Assembly (NCBI GenBank): GCA_025403435.1
Contig: CM046353.1
Span: 19,679,875-19,743,874 of the forward strand
Source of the DNA: Artocarpus heterophyllus
Lineage: Eukaryota > Streptophyta > Magnoliopsida > Rosales > Moraceae
Length of the DNA stretch: 64,000 bases
Direction of reading: 5' to 3'
The position numbers and the translations under genes are program-made. The notes beneath the pieces were generated by a model. The model was not told the origin of the DNA, searched no databases, and saw only the letters and a program-made list of their open reading frames with translations. This document shows, piece after piece, positions 47,166 to 59,080 of this stretch. How positions within the stretch are numbered: position 1 is the stretch's first letter; each line of letters begins with the position of its first letter.

Positions 47166-48268
47166 TATGACGCCTCGAGGTGGGGGTCAGGGAGTTTGAG
47201 GTAAAGAAGTTGAATTAAACGAAGTAATTAAAGAAAAAGTAAATAAATATCATTGAAAATAAATAAATATCATCGGCGGTCACTGTCACATGAATGCCAC
47301 GAAAGTGGGGCTGAAATGTTATTCTCATTCACCGTCATGTGGATACTTACCACAAAGGTGGGCAGGTAATTAAAATACAATATCAAGAATAATAATACAA
47401 AAAATTGAAAATCATCGTCTCTGAGATAAATTAAAATATACTATTAACAGAGACAAAAATGACATCAACACTGGGACAAGTCGTACAGTACATGCATCAT
47501 GCCACAATTTTAAAGAAAATACCATTTCAATCCAAAGAGCCAGGTTTCGATCTTAGGCCCATCCTTCCTCCTTAACCTAGAAGTGGGATTTTAAAAATAG
47601 GAAAACGTGAGTGGAAGGCTCAGTAGGATAATTAATTAAAAACAAGTTATTTTAAAATACTAATAGAAAAACAGATAATTATTCACAAACCGTTCTATTT
47701 GAGATGAATCTCAAATCTTAACAAATCAATAAAAACACTTACTTGAAAGCATCTTGATAAAACATCACCGTACGAGTTTTGGAAATCTGAAAGGAATATC
47801 AAAATACAATTCTTTGGAATCAAAGACAGAAATCATTCTTAAAAAGAGACATTTAAGAAATAGACATTTAAGAAATAAACTTTGGCCAAACAATTTAAAA
47901 GGGCTACCAAAGAAACGGATAGTAATACCCTACTTCATTAAAATCCAATAACGTAAGCTCCAAATAAAATCCAACATACACTCCACATACATTCAAAACA
48001 TTAAAAGCTATATTTAACAAATATCATTATGTTAATTTAATTATGAGTGTGCCTTTGACTCAAAATAATCTTAATCCAAAATTATAATCCTTTTTGTAAC
48101 ATTTCAAAATCATCAAACATTGAAAACCATAGTAAAAACACAATTTTTCAAGTCCACAGTTGGCCTGCTGAACACCTTGAACTAGCCTACCGACCAACCA
48201 GGACCGGCCTGCTAAACTTTCCCAGGTTTGACCTACCGATCTGATGAATCCAACCTGCCGAACCTATG
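47166..48268 (-). repeat. 5' LTR of the minimal element, truncated
   Basis: It matches the 3' LTR from its inner edge for about 1.1 kb and stops inside the repeat array at CCTATGAA, where Copia C3 begins. It has one repeat unit fewer than the 3' LTR (exactly 22 bp, near 48192), lacks about 19 bp near 48012, and has a 14-bp duplication at about 47848-47876. Confidence 0.88.
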
Positions 48269-50088
48269 AATAAAGTCATGGTTTTAACTAATGTAACTTT
48301 CCATGAGGAGAGTTTCATGGATAGCTTTAAGCCTTGAAGCAACGTGGTGCTTGAGGAGTTAAAAAGTGATCCAATTACTCCAGAGGTTCTGAATGAAACC
48401 ATTTTGATCAGTGTAGAAAAACCAAATGAACCCGAACAACAACCTGAGGGGCTTCGACATAATGGGAGGATCAGGCATCAACTCGAGAGGTATATACTCA
48501 ATGGGGAGGCCTTCTTGGCTAACCGAATGAACATGAGAGGAATCCTTATACTTATGTAGAGGCTGTAGGGAATGCTGATTGAAAACTCTGGATAGAGGCC
48601 ATGAACATGGAGACGAAGTCTATGGAGACTAATCGGGTTTGACCCTTTCGGTTGTAAGTGGATCTACAAGAGGAAAAGAGAAATGGACTGAAAGGTCGAA
48701 ACCTTTAAAGCTAGACTGGTAACTAAGGGTTACACGCAAAAGGAAGGAATCGATTACGAGGAAACCTTTTTGCCTGCAACCATGCTTAAGTCTATCCAGA
48801 TTCTCTTGTCCATGGCTACTGCTCTCGATTATGAGATTTGGTATATGGATGTCAAGATAACATTTCTAAATGGCTACCTTGATGAGTCCATTTATATAGA
48901 ACAACCAAACGGGTTCAAGGTCAACGGTCAAGAGGGTAAGGTTTATAAGGTGCTAAAGTCAATTTATAGACTTAAGTAGGCTTCTCGTTCTTGGAACATA
49001 AGATTTGATCAGGTGATCAAGACTTATGGGTTCTCACAAAATGTGCATGAGCCATGTGTTTACAAACACATTAAGGATGGGAGGTACTTTTTCTACTACT
49101 CTCTGTAGATGACATTCTGCTAATTGGCAATGATGTTGGGGCATTGTCATCGATCAAATTATGGTTGACCAAGCAGTTTGACATGAAGGACTTGGGTGAG
49201 ACTAATTTTGTTCTCGATGTCGAGATTTTTCAGGATAAGAAGAACAAAATGATAGCTTTGTCATAAGCTGGCTAATAGATAAAATTCTCCAGAGGTTTGC
49301 ATTACAGGATTCCAAGAAAGGTGGGGAACCACTAGGTTTGAACTTACTCTTTCTAAGAAAGACTCTCCAAAGTTTGAGGAAGAAAGAGGATACATGAAGA
49401 AGGTGCCTTATGCTTGGTAGTGGGTAGTCTCATGTATGCCATACTTTGCACACAACCGGATATTTGTATGCGGTTGAAATTGTAAGTCGATTTCATGTAG
49501 ATCCAGGACGGAACCACTGGGTTGCGGTAAAGTATATTTTTAAGTACCTAAGAAGGACTCGAGGGTATATGCTTGTCTATTCGGGTGAGAACTTAACTTC
49601 TCTAAGATATACTGATTCGGATTTCCAATCCTGTTTGGATTCTAGGAGATCGACTTAGGGTTTTCTGTTTACTCTAGGCAGTGATGCCATCAGTTGGAGA
49701 AGTATGAAGCAAGATTGCACATTGGATTCAGCGATGGAGGTTGAGTATGTGGCAACTAGTGATGCATCGAAAGAAGCAGTGTGGCTCCACAAGTTTCTTG
49801 AGGAACTTGAGGTAGTTCCTAGTATGGATAAGGTGGTATCACTATACTGTGATAATAGTACGGCGGTAGCTTATGCTAAGGAACCAAGCTTTCAAAAGAA
49901 GAGTAAGCATATTGATTGAAAGTATCATGTGATAAAGGACTTCATCAAGGGCAAGCATATCACGATGTGCAAAATCGCATCAAAGGACAACTTAGCTGAT
50001 CCATTTACAAAGACACTTACTAGGATAGTCGTCGAAAGGCATGTAGAAGCTATTAGGATGCGAGATTTGTCATATTTACTCAGTTAAT
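48269..50088 (+). pseudogene. Copia RT and RNase H (C3)
   Basis: RT blocks are TPEVLNETILISVEKPNEPEQQ (48370-48435), ILLSMATALDYEIWYMDVKITFLNGYLDES (48800-48885) and, in a shifted frame, SVDDILLIGND at about 49105-49135, where C1 has YVDD. A TAG at 48977-48979 is shared with C1 (21837-21839). Where C1 has TAG at 22167, this copy keeps CAG (49306-49308). RNase H runs through SMKQDCTLDSAMEVEYVATSDASKEAVWL, YCDNSTAVAYAKEPSF (49700-49900) and DNLADPFTKTLTRIV to about 50085. Several stops and frameshifts; inactive. Confidence 0.9.
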
Positions 50089-50101
50089 GCAAGTGGGAGA
50101 T

Positions 50102-51691
50102 TGTTAGACGTGTATGCCCTAAGGAGTAAAAATGTAATATGTTTTTGGAGACATTTTTATCAATAAAGAATTTATTTATTATTTATATACCAAAACTTGT
50201 CTTCTTTATGTTCATATTTGTTGAAAGTATGTTAAGTAAACAATAGTCTGAGACTGTCGGTCTAAACCTTTAAGAATTAGGCATATGATAGATAGATTAT
50301 GCAAAAAACACGATTCTTAAGGTGACAGTCTAAATCATAAGATCTGCAGTCGCGGGAATAAAGTTGGGCGCTTTATTCATGAAAAAATTGTTATGTTGTC
50401 TATATCCCTATTGGGAGATGATTTATCTTGGCCATCGGAGGTGGACTACGCGAATATAAACATTGACATATTGTAATAGGTGACGATGTGTTGGATCAAG
50501 ACAAAAAGTGAATTGATTTGGATTAATAATTCTGTCTCAGCAAATCGATACACTTTAGACAATCATTCGTGTTATCTTAATCCTGAGATGGATAGTGGGC
50601 CTATTGTCTTAACTTGTGTCTTTTGATGTACCAAAGGGTGACACCCATATTTTAATAGTGGTACGCATATCAGTATGTTGGGGGCATGACTCTTGATAGC
50701 GTAGACCTGTTATTCATAGATGTGGAATCCATAGCTCCTCTTTAGGAGTAGTGATATCCTCTTATATGTGTTATCCTGTAATTGGAAAACTAGAGTACTC
50801 AACCATTTGGATACATAGGTGTAACCGAATAGTCTACTGTCTTTGGATGGTAAGATTTTTGATGGTGAGATAATGGAGTGTAAGTTAAAAATAATCGAGA
50901 AGGAAAGACAGAATTTTTCCTTAAGCTAACTATGGATATCCTATAGAGATACGATACACTATGATATGTCATGAAGACTTTGCTATACGCGATTCGTAAT
51001 TCTATATAGTTTGAGAGTGTAGCTCTAACCTTTTAGTGGAGTAGCGTTGGAGTTGATAATTATGAAATATGTATATGGGATATTGGCTTTCATAATTGTC
51101 GGGAGGTTTGGCAGGCCGATTTGCCAATTCATCCTACCAATCACGCAATAAAAGGATCACCTATTTTGACACGGATTTTTTTAGATATCGATTCTAATTT
51201 GATTTTGATTTGAATTTTTGAGGCCTTATTTGATAAGGACTGGCTCCTAGGCCTAACCTCTATAAAATGGGAGTGACTCCTAGGCCTAACCTCTATAAAA
51301 TGGGAGTGAGTCTCATTATTATTTAGATCAATTAAGAGATTAAGAGTAAAACTCTACTGGTAAGATTCTGAAACTCCCTGAGAGCTCTTGTTCACAAATC
51401 ACGAACACTAGCTTTGGGGTTTCTCAATTGGTTGGAAGGAGAGTCGCTTGGAGGAAAAGCTATATGTGTGAGCCCACACTCACTCCGATCGTGGATAGAG
51501 AATAGCAAAGAAGGCTAGTTGGTTGAGGTCCTTTTGGAACGTTACTTCTCTTCACTGATTGAGGAAGCTTTTTGGCATTTATAAGGTTAGTAAGATCTGG
51601 TTAATTTATGCATATAGTGTATCAAACTTGTGTTTTAAAAAATACTCCGATATAAAAAATTTTAAAATTTTGCTTCATACTATTTTTCCAA
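50102..51691 (+). repeat. 3' LTR of Copia C3
   Basis: It starts TGTTAGACGTG after the purine tract and ends TTTTTCCAAC at the G3 junction. It is about 400 bp shorter than the C1 LTR: at 51105 CGGGAG jumps directly to the repeat region TTTGGCAGGCCGATT. A 33-bp tandem duplication at 51244-51309 doubles the TATA box. Confidence 0.9.
51244..51309 (+). promoter_or_regulatory. Duplicated TATA region in C3 LTR
   Basis: CTCCTAGGCCTAACCTC followed by TATAAAATGGGAGTGA occurs twice, starting at 51244 and 51277 (33-bp period). Each copy has its own TATAAAA, at about 51261 and 51294. Confidence 0.8.
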
Positions 51692-52346
51692 CTGAGAGCG
51701 TTGTTGCTTTTCGCAAACAAATCTGATGATACTAAATCTCCAAAATTTTGGAGTCGCAGGGCACCCAATTGTCGTTGGATGGAAGCTTTGAGCCCTTCTT
51801 GAAACTTAATACACTTTTCCTGCTCAAAAGCCATGGCGAATGCAGCGAATTTGGCCAACTCATTGAACTTTGTTTCGTACTCCCAAACCATCATATCACC
51901 CTGTTTCAATCGATAGAATTTGGCAACTTTCTGATCCCTATATCCCTACGGAAAATATCGTTCATAGAATAACTCTTCAAATTGGTCCCAATCGATACTC
52001 CTGTTGTTTTCCAAATGCATAGCTTACTTCCACCATGTGTTAGCACTATCTTCCAATTTATAGGCTACAAATTCCACTCTATATTCAGCTGGTATGCCAA
52101 GGTTTTCCAAGTGTTTCACCACCAAGTTTAACCAATATTCAACTGCTTACGGATCCCCGTTTCCGTCAAAAGTCAAAATAGATGCGCATTGGAATTCCCT
52201 GAAGTACTTATGCCGGTGACTCGCCTTGAAATCCTCAAGCCTAGCCCTCGTAGCCATTTTTCAGAAAGCAACAAACATAGCCCCTATCATGCACTCATCA
52301 TTTCTAGGGTTTGCATTAGTAGTAGCCGGATGACGCCTAGGCGCCA
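51692..52346 (-). pseudogene. Gypsy gag (G3), 5' part
   Basis: The start is the ATG at 52346-52344 (MAPRRHPATTNANPRNDE). It continues through FQCASILTFDGNGDP and EYRVEFVAYKLEDSANTWWK, then YETKFNELAKFA, EQEKCIKFQEGLKASIQRQL and ALRLQNFGDLVSS near 51730. Stops occur after MFVAF and after NGDP. The copy ends at the C3 boundary before the zinc knuckle. Confidence 0.87.
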
Positions 52347-52449
52347 TTCTCTTAGCTCTGAAAACAAAATTGGACTGTCAGTGGTTTATCATTGTCGTAT
52401 CTATGTGTCCAATTCCTAAGGTTCATAACCTAGGGCTCTGATGCCATTC

Positions 52450-54629
52450 TGTCATGTACACCGAACCAAGGAATGATGTGACGAATTAATTAAGTTAATT
52501 AAACTAAATTTTTAATAAAAATTACCGGTTCAAATAATTTTGAGTTATTTAAAAACAAGATAATTTAAAACTTTTAAGAGCAATTTCTTCTAAATTAAAG
52601 CAAGTTAATAAGATAAAATATTAAGGATAATTATATTCAAGAAAATACGAGTCGGACCCCACCGGACCCATGTTTGTGCATACGCATAGTATCGACAACA
52701 GTACATTACAATCACAATCCAATACTAGAAATAAAATTTAAATATTACTTGCCTTAAATTAAGGTAAGTATACTAGAAATCCTACAATCCATGTGTCTGC
52801 TCGATGGAGTCCTAATCGGTCTTAAGCTGGAGTCCAACTAAAAGGAGAAAAGTTTAAAACAAAAGAAAATGTGAGCGAAAGGCTTAATAGGACTAAGCTT
52901 TAGAAAACATTTAATTTAGATATAAAATTCTAGCTTTTGCATCTGAATTATAAAGCATAGTAAATAAACATAATTTATTAAATTCATTCTTATCATTTAG
53001 TTCATTATTCATTTGGAAATAGTCTTATTTCTAGTCTTAGGCAAAGCCATTATATTCACCACCGCATTGGCCCATCTGGGTTTCAGGACCTGCCCCCAAG
53101 GTCGCACTCTATATGACCTGATCTCTGAGAATGACATCATGCTCTAGTATATCATTTCAAACTGTGTATACGACACGTCTAGTATTAATCATTATTTAGG
53201 TCTCATATTACCGGGTATTCTCATTTACATTCATTATTCAGTATGATCATTCATTATTCATCAATTAATGAAAATAATTTTTAAATTCACCTCAATTGTT
53301 TCTTGAAAGCATTTTTTAAAGGAATCACTTTGTGGCCAAAACCCTTTTTAAAAACATGGCTACCAAAGAAAAAAGTCCGGAGTCCTGTCTGGATATCCCA
53401 TACCAAAGCTCAACACCATAGTCCCGACCCATTATACGTTGCTCCATGGAACCACGAGCAACCTTAAAGGTAAACTATATTCATTAATATCTAACTTGGA
53501 GTATTCTACAATACTATACTATCTTATGGTGTCTTAGTATGCCTTTAACATTCATAAAACCATATCACAACATCAAGGTCTTTATGTGTGTTTTAAATAG
53601 TGAAAATCAATGAAAAACAGTGAATTTCATAAAGCCCGATTGGCCTGTTAAACTTCCTGGTCCGACCTACCGAATTCCACAATTCGGCCTATTGATTGTA
53701 TGGAACCGGCCGGCCAAACTGTTCTAGGTTTGGCCTGTCGATGATATGAGTCTAGCATGCTGAACTCATAAGTCTAGCCTACCGATGCCCATGATCAACC
53801 TATCGAATTGGCAAAATATAGGAGATTTGAGTCTTCAAATCTCGGCCTCCCTAAGCTCAAAATCTCATTTCTAACTTGTTTTTCAGTTGCCAAAGCATGC
53901 ATAATGTTCATAAATGATAAAAAAACACATTGGAACACTTTTTAACACTTTAAACAAGTTTTACATTGAAATTTCTAAATTATTCCAAAAATGAGAAAAA
54001 GAAGAAAAACTTGATTTAATTCGAATTTCATTCAATCAAGCCTAGATTCATGACAATTTAAGTTTCACTAACTTAGATTGAAGGGTTTATCAGCTAATGA
54101 ACTTAGATTTCAACATACAATGAAAATTAGAGAATTTGGGGAAAATTTTAAAATTTTGAAAAAAAGTAAACTAACCTTGAATTTAAGCTTTAAATCGAGT
54201 TTGTGGAAACCCAATCATGCTCCCAAGCTTCTAATCTAGCTGAGAATCAAAGCTCTTGCTCAAATTTTTGGATCAAAGTGAAAGAGAGAGGAGAGAGGGA
54301 GAGGCAACATGAGAGAAAGAGAGAGGGAGAGAATATGAGAGAGAGTGAGAGTGAGGAAAGAAGAGAGGGAGAGGAGAGAATAAATAGAGAGGGAAAGAGT
54401 GGTTTTCAGTTTCACAAAACCATGTCCCAAACATGGTTTTCCAAAAGGGGACATATCGGGTATTTGACAAATTATTTTGTTTCAAAATTCAAATAACAAA
54501 TAAAAATAACTAAAATTAAGATAAATTTAAAAGTACCACAAAATATTTAAATTAAATTCAAATTACATTAAGGCATACCAATTCACCATTTACACACTAA
54601 TCTCACTTAATTAATTTCAGGGTGCTACA
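52450..54629 (-). repeat. 5' LTR of Gypsy G3
   Basis: On the minus strand it starts TGTAGCACCCTG (54629) and ends ACATGACA (52450); 2180 bp. It is the same type as the full G2 3' LTR. A GA-rich tract of over 100 bp (54280-54395) marks the promoter region. The outer edge directly touches truncated Copia LTR C4. Confidence 0.88.
53636..53812 (-). repeat. 22-bp repeat array in G3 LTR
   Basis: Units start (GGCC or variant, plus-strand reading) at 53642, 53664, 53686, 53708, 53732, 53754, 53776 and 53797: spacing 22, 22, 22, 24, 22, 22, 21. The sequence of spacings is identical to that in the minimal element at 46045-46200. Confidence 0.88.
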
Positions 54630-56401
54630 AGAATGTCCTAGAAAAGCCTCAACCAACTAGTCTTCTTTGCTATTCTCTATTCACGATCAGAGTGTAGGTG
54701 GTTACATATCGTACAGCTTTTCCTCCTGTGATTTTCCTTCCAACCACTTGAGAAGACCTTGAGCTAGGGTTCTTGATATTAAACAATAGCTCTTAGGGAG
54801 TTTTAGAGTTTCTTAAACTAGAGTATTGACTCTATACTTCTCAAATGATCTAAATTATTGAGAAAACTCATCCCCTATTTATAGTGGTCAAATTTAGGAT
54901 TAAACCTTATTAGATTAGGCCTCAAAATTTGAGTCTGGATGAACTTCTTATAAAAAAACGCGTCAAAAAATGCGTATATAGATTATTACACGATCAACAA
55001 GACAATCTGGGAACTTACTCCATCGACAGGCCAAAGTTTCCCATCGGCCTGTTGAACTTATGATAATTTTGATCCCTAAAAATATCTTATTTTTCACCTG
55101 AGAATCTTAGATAGAGTCTCAATTTTAATTCAAATAAGCCAATAGTTATTTGATGAAAACAGTCATATCTAGATAATTCCATAGAAAATAAAATATTATC
55201 CAAATAATTCAACATGTTTATCTTGAATTAATTTACAAAATTAATTCAACTGATAAACTAACATGAATTATTAAATCCAATCTTATCGAATTTTAGCCAA
55301 TCTAAAAATTTAACATAAGTCACTAATACGTAGGAAAAACATGTCGTAATGTTACATGATTTATAATGAGCTAGCAAAAGGGACTCGATGGACATATATA
55401 GTTCAAGCTCCTATAATTATAAAATACAATATCCTAGTTATATATTTTATAATTATCAAATCTAATGCTATTCTACTAAAAACTTAGAGCTGCACTCTCA
55501 AACAATATAAAATTACGAAGCTTTAATAAGCTAACTATCTATGACATATCATAATGTGTTACATTCTCATAGGATGTTCATAATCGGCTTAGGGATAAAT
55601 TCCATTTTACCTTCCCTGATTATTTTTATCTTACATTCCATTATCACACCGTTAGAATACTTACTATACATAGATAGTATACCATTCGGTTGCACTTATG
55701 TATTCAAATGGCTGAGCGCTCTAGTCTTTTAATTATAGGATAATGCATATAAGAGAATATCATTCTCTACAAAAAGAGCTATGGCTTCTATATCTATGAA
55801 TAATAAGTCTACGTGAATCAAGAGTCATGTCTCTAATGTACTGGTATGCGTACCATCTTTAAGTCAAGATGTCACCCTTTGGTACATCAGAAAACATAAG
55901 TCAAGAATATGGTCCCATTAGTCATTTCAGGTTTAAGACATAACACATATGATTGTCTAAAGTGAATAGATTTGGACAAATAGAATTATTAACCAAATAA
56001 ATTCAACTTTTATGTCCCGATCTAATACATCATCACCTATGATAATGTATGAATGTTTCTACTCACGGAGTCCCACTCCGATGACCAAGACAATCCATCT
56101 CCTGTTAGGGATGTAGACAACATAACAATCTTAGCATGAATAAAGCGCTCAATTGTGGATCTTATGATTTAAACCATCACCTTTAAGATTTAGGTCTTCA
56201 GCGTAATTTGTCCATCATGTGCACAATTCTTAAAGGTTTAGACCGATAGTCTTAGACTTTTGTTTGCTTATCATACATTCAATAGAAATAAATACAAAGA
56301 GGACAACATTTGATATATGAATAATAGATAAACTCTTTATTGATAAAATGTCTCCAAAAACATATTACAACGTTTTACTCCTTAGGGCACTATGTCTACC
56401 A
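54630..56401 (-). repeat. 3' LTR of Copia C4, truncated
   Basis: It is collinear with the C1 LTR on the minus strand, from the start (56401) to a point about 150 bp before the normal end. Two diverged repeat-core sites lie at about 55022-55060 (CGACAGGCC and CGGCCTGTTGAAC). Confidence 0.87.
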
Positions 56402-56409
56402 ATCTCCCA

Positions 56410-57955
56410 CTTGCACTAAGTGAGTAAATATGACATATATCACATCCGTATAGCCTCCACATGCTTCTAGAAGCTCTGGTAGTTAGTGTCTTCATGAAAG
56501 GATCAGGTAAATTGTCCTCAAACGCGATTTTACATACTACAACAGGCCTACCCTCAACAAAGTCCTTTATCAAATGATATTTCTGATGAATGTGATTATT
56601 CTTCTTATGAAACCTTGGTTCCTTAGCATTAGCTATCATTGTAGTGTTATCACAATGTAGTGATATCGTCTTATCCATTCCAGGACTACCTCAAGATCCC
56701 TAACAAACTTGCAGAGCCAGATTGCTTCTTTTGAAGCATTACTACCTGTCACATACTCAGTCTCCATCATTGAATCTAAATTGTAATCTTGCTTGACACT
56801 TCTCCAAACAATGGCACCGCCACCCAGAGTAATCATCGAACCAGAAATCAATCTTCTCGAATCTAGACAAGATTAGAAATCTGAATAGTGTATCTTAGAG
56901 GTGTTGGATCCTCACCCGAATACACAAGCATATACCCTCGAGTCCTTCTCAGATACTTAAAAATATGCTTGACCACAACCTAGTGGTTCAATCCTAGATC
57001 CGACTGAAATCGACTTCCTATCCAGACTGCATAACAAATGTCCAGTTGTGTGCAAAGCACAGCATGCATGAGACTACCCATTGCCAAAGCATAAGATATC
57101 TTCTTTATGTATTCTCTTTTTTCATCAGACTTTGGTGACCCTTTCTTAGAAAGAGTGATTCCAGACATAGATAATTGCCCACTTTTCTTAGAATTTTGCA
57201 TTGCATACTTCTCAAGAATTTTATCTATGTATGCAGCTTGGGATAAAGCTAACACTCATAATTAGCTTCTCCTAAGTCTTTCACGTCAAACTGCCTGGTC
57301 AACCATAATTTGACTAATGACAATACCCCAACGTCATTGCCAATTAGTAGAATGTCATCAACATAGGGTAGTAGAAAAGCCACCTTCCCATCCTTAATGT
57401 ATTTGAACACAGTAGAAAAACACATAGTTCATCCACATTTTGTTTAAACCCATAATTTTTAATCACCTGATTAAATCTTATGTTCCAAGAATGGGAAGCC
57501 AACTTAAGCCCATAAATGGACTTTAGCAGCTTACAGACCTTACTCTTTTGACCCTTAGCCTTGAACACATCTAGTTGTACCATATATATGGACTTATCAA
57601 GATAGCTATTCAAAAAGGCTGTCTTGACATCTATTTGCCAAATCTCGTAATTGAAAGCAGCAGCTACGGATAAGAGAATGCTGATGGACTTAAGAATAGC
57701 TCTAGGCAAAAAAGTTTCCTTGTAATTGATTCCTTCCTTTTTCTTGTATACCTAAGATACCAATCTAGTCTTATAGGTTTTGACTTTCTCATCTGCTCCA
57801 CTCTTTCTCTTATAGATCCACTTACACCCTATGAGTTTTACCCCTTTGGGAAGATCCATAAGCTCCCAAACTTGATTAATCTCCATAGATTTCATCTCTA
57901 TAATGCCTAATTAACTCATAATTAGTCAGTAATAAGCATCTTTCATGTCTATACA
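56410..57955 (-). pseudogene. Copia RT and RNase H (C4)
   Basis: RT reads [20 protein letters not shown] (about 57845-57785, frame-broken) and ILLSVAAAFNYEIWQIDVKTAFLNSYLDKS, SKVCKLLKSIYGLKLASHSWNIRF (57709-57480). The YVDDI block near 57360 is out of frame. LSQAAYIDKILEKYAMQNSKKSG (57250-57180) precedes RNase H: SVKQDYNLDSMMETEYVTGSNASKEAIWL (56810-56725), YHYIVITLQ in a shifted frame, then HKKNNHIHQKYHLIKDFVEG and DNLPDPFMKTLTTRA to about 56475. Several frameshifts; inactive. Confidence 0.88.
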
Positions 57956-59080
57956 TTTAATGGACGCTGTTGAATTTCGAGCATATAAAATGCATATCTT
58001 ACGTGCATGAGTACTTATTATTTTTAAGATTGAATCATGCATAAACATGCTTATATTCATAAATATGACATTGAATTATTAATAGATGATTTAACATGTT
58101 TTAAAAAGGCTCTAGTTATAGTGAAGAGCTTGGTTTTTTAGTAAGGAAGATTGATGTGCTAAATGGTTACGAATTGATTGGAAAGTGTTTTTCCATTTTA
58201 AATGAATTATAAACTAATTGTTTTTCCTATTTATACTTGAAAAATAGCTAGAATTTTTTAGAATTAAAAGTATGCAAATGGTGGAATTTGAATGGTTTGT
58301 TGACTAGGTTATAAAAAATTAAGTTGCACTTGTTTGTACTTGATTTTAATTTGGTAACAATTAGCTAAATTCTTTTATTACTCAGCATTATTTTCACATG
58401 TCAAACCCTAGAAAAAGATGGCAAAAGCTCCTAAGCCACCTCCTTCTTCATCCCACCTCCTTTTGACTAAGACAAATAACTAGAAAACTCTATTTTTGCT
58501 TCCTATCTTCCCTAATAGTCCCCAAAATGTCCAACATTCTCCCCACTTTTTTCTCTCCATTTTCCATATTCTAAAGCTCACAAAAACATAAACAAGACCA
58601 TAGAAATTTGCGTTGTACAAACCAGGCTAAGTTCTCATCATTGTGAGCAAAAAATCAAGTGTTTTGACCTTTAACAGAGCCCTAACTTCAAGCACTACAA
58701 GGTAAAATCTATACTAATTTTTCTTATTGAAATGAGTTGTTTCTGTTATATATGGTTTAAAAATGTAGGAAAGTAAGCTAAAACATATTTGAGCTCAAAC
58801 TAAGCTAGTTAAATTAGTTTCTTTGCACAATTGGAAATCTTGTGGAATTTGGTTATTTCTTTTATTTCTATAGATCCTTAGTGTTTATTAAGAGATTTTG
58901 AATGCTTGTAGATAAATGGGAATTAGTTAGAATGCTATTTCTAAGTTTATGGAAAGAAAATGCAAAACTAGGTTATGTGGAATATCAAATTTGTGCCATG
59001 CTTAACTCTCATGTATTAGGCTATTTTTATAAAGATTATGTACTTCCTTTAATGATATTTAATGTTTGAAGTAGCATCTC
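57956..59080. other. Unassigned AT-rich stretch
   Basis: Between the truncated C4 RT and the truncated G4 RNase H. There are no open frames of note, no LTR edges and no repeat array. It may be old host intergenic DNA or an unrecognised LTR; nothing in it supports a specific call. Confidence 0.5.

Larger units (their letters stand above)
45046..48268 (-). mobile_element. Minimal LTR retrotransposon: two LTRs around a 195-bp internal region
   Basis: In minus-strand order: 5' LTR (48268-47166, outer part lost), primer site (about 47165-47140, GAATGGTTTCAGAG), 195 bp without coding capacity, a purine tract (AAGGAGGGTGGAT, ending 46971) and the 3' LTR (46970-45046, 1925 bp). The two LTRs are near identical over long stretches, so the insertion is fairly young. 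The internal sequence contains AAATTTCGAGGATGAAATT, the non-coding sequence that usually follows pol in chromovirus Gypsy elements. The whole of gag-pol is therefore absent, leaving only the cis signals. The left flank is TATGG; the right target site is lost. Confidence 0.85.
48269..51691 (+). mobile_element. Copia fragment C3: RT, RNase H and 3' LTR
   Basis: It begins abruptly at AAAGTCATGGTTTTAAC, equivalent to C1 position 21116, and continues collinearly through RT and RNase H into a 3' LTR (50102-51691). Everything upstream in the element is missing. It is the same family as C1. The join at 48269 shares only two or three bases with the partner LTR, the form expected for an end-joined deletion. 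It ends against Gypsy G3 gag. Confidence 0.92.
51692..54629 (-). mobile_element. Gypsy fragment G3: 5' LTR and gag
   Basis: The minus strand holds a 5' LTR (54629-52450), a primer site (GAATGGCATCAGAGCCC) and gag down to 51692, where Copia C3 begins. It has the same gag wording as G1, G2 and G4. Pol is absent and is not found further left, so it was removed when the C3 junction formed. Confidence 0.9.
54630..57955 (-). mobile_element. Copia fragment C4: RT, RNase H and 3' LTR
   Basis: The minus-strand order is RT (from about 57955), RNase H, purine tract (56412-56402) and LTR (56401-54630). The LTR starts TGGTAGACATAG and lacks its last 150 bp or so, stopping at the G3 LTR edge. The family is like C1 but diverged; its LTR is closer to B1/B2 (for example in the ATTATAAAATATATAACTAGG block). 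Confidence 0.9.

Noticed and set aside
54203..54496. 97-codon Arg/Glu-rich open frame
   Set aside because: Produced by the GA-rich tract of the G3 LTR; the same applies to the open frames at 7641 and 46588 in the G1 and minimal-element LTRs.
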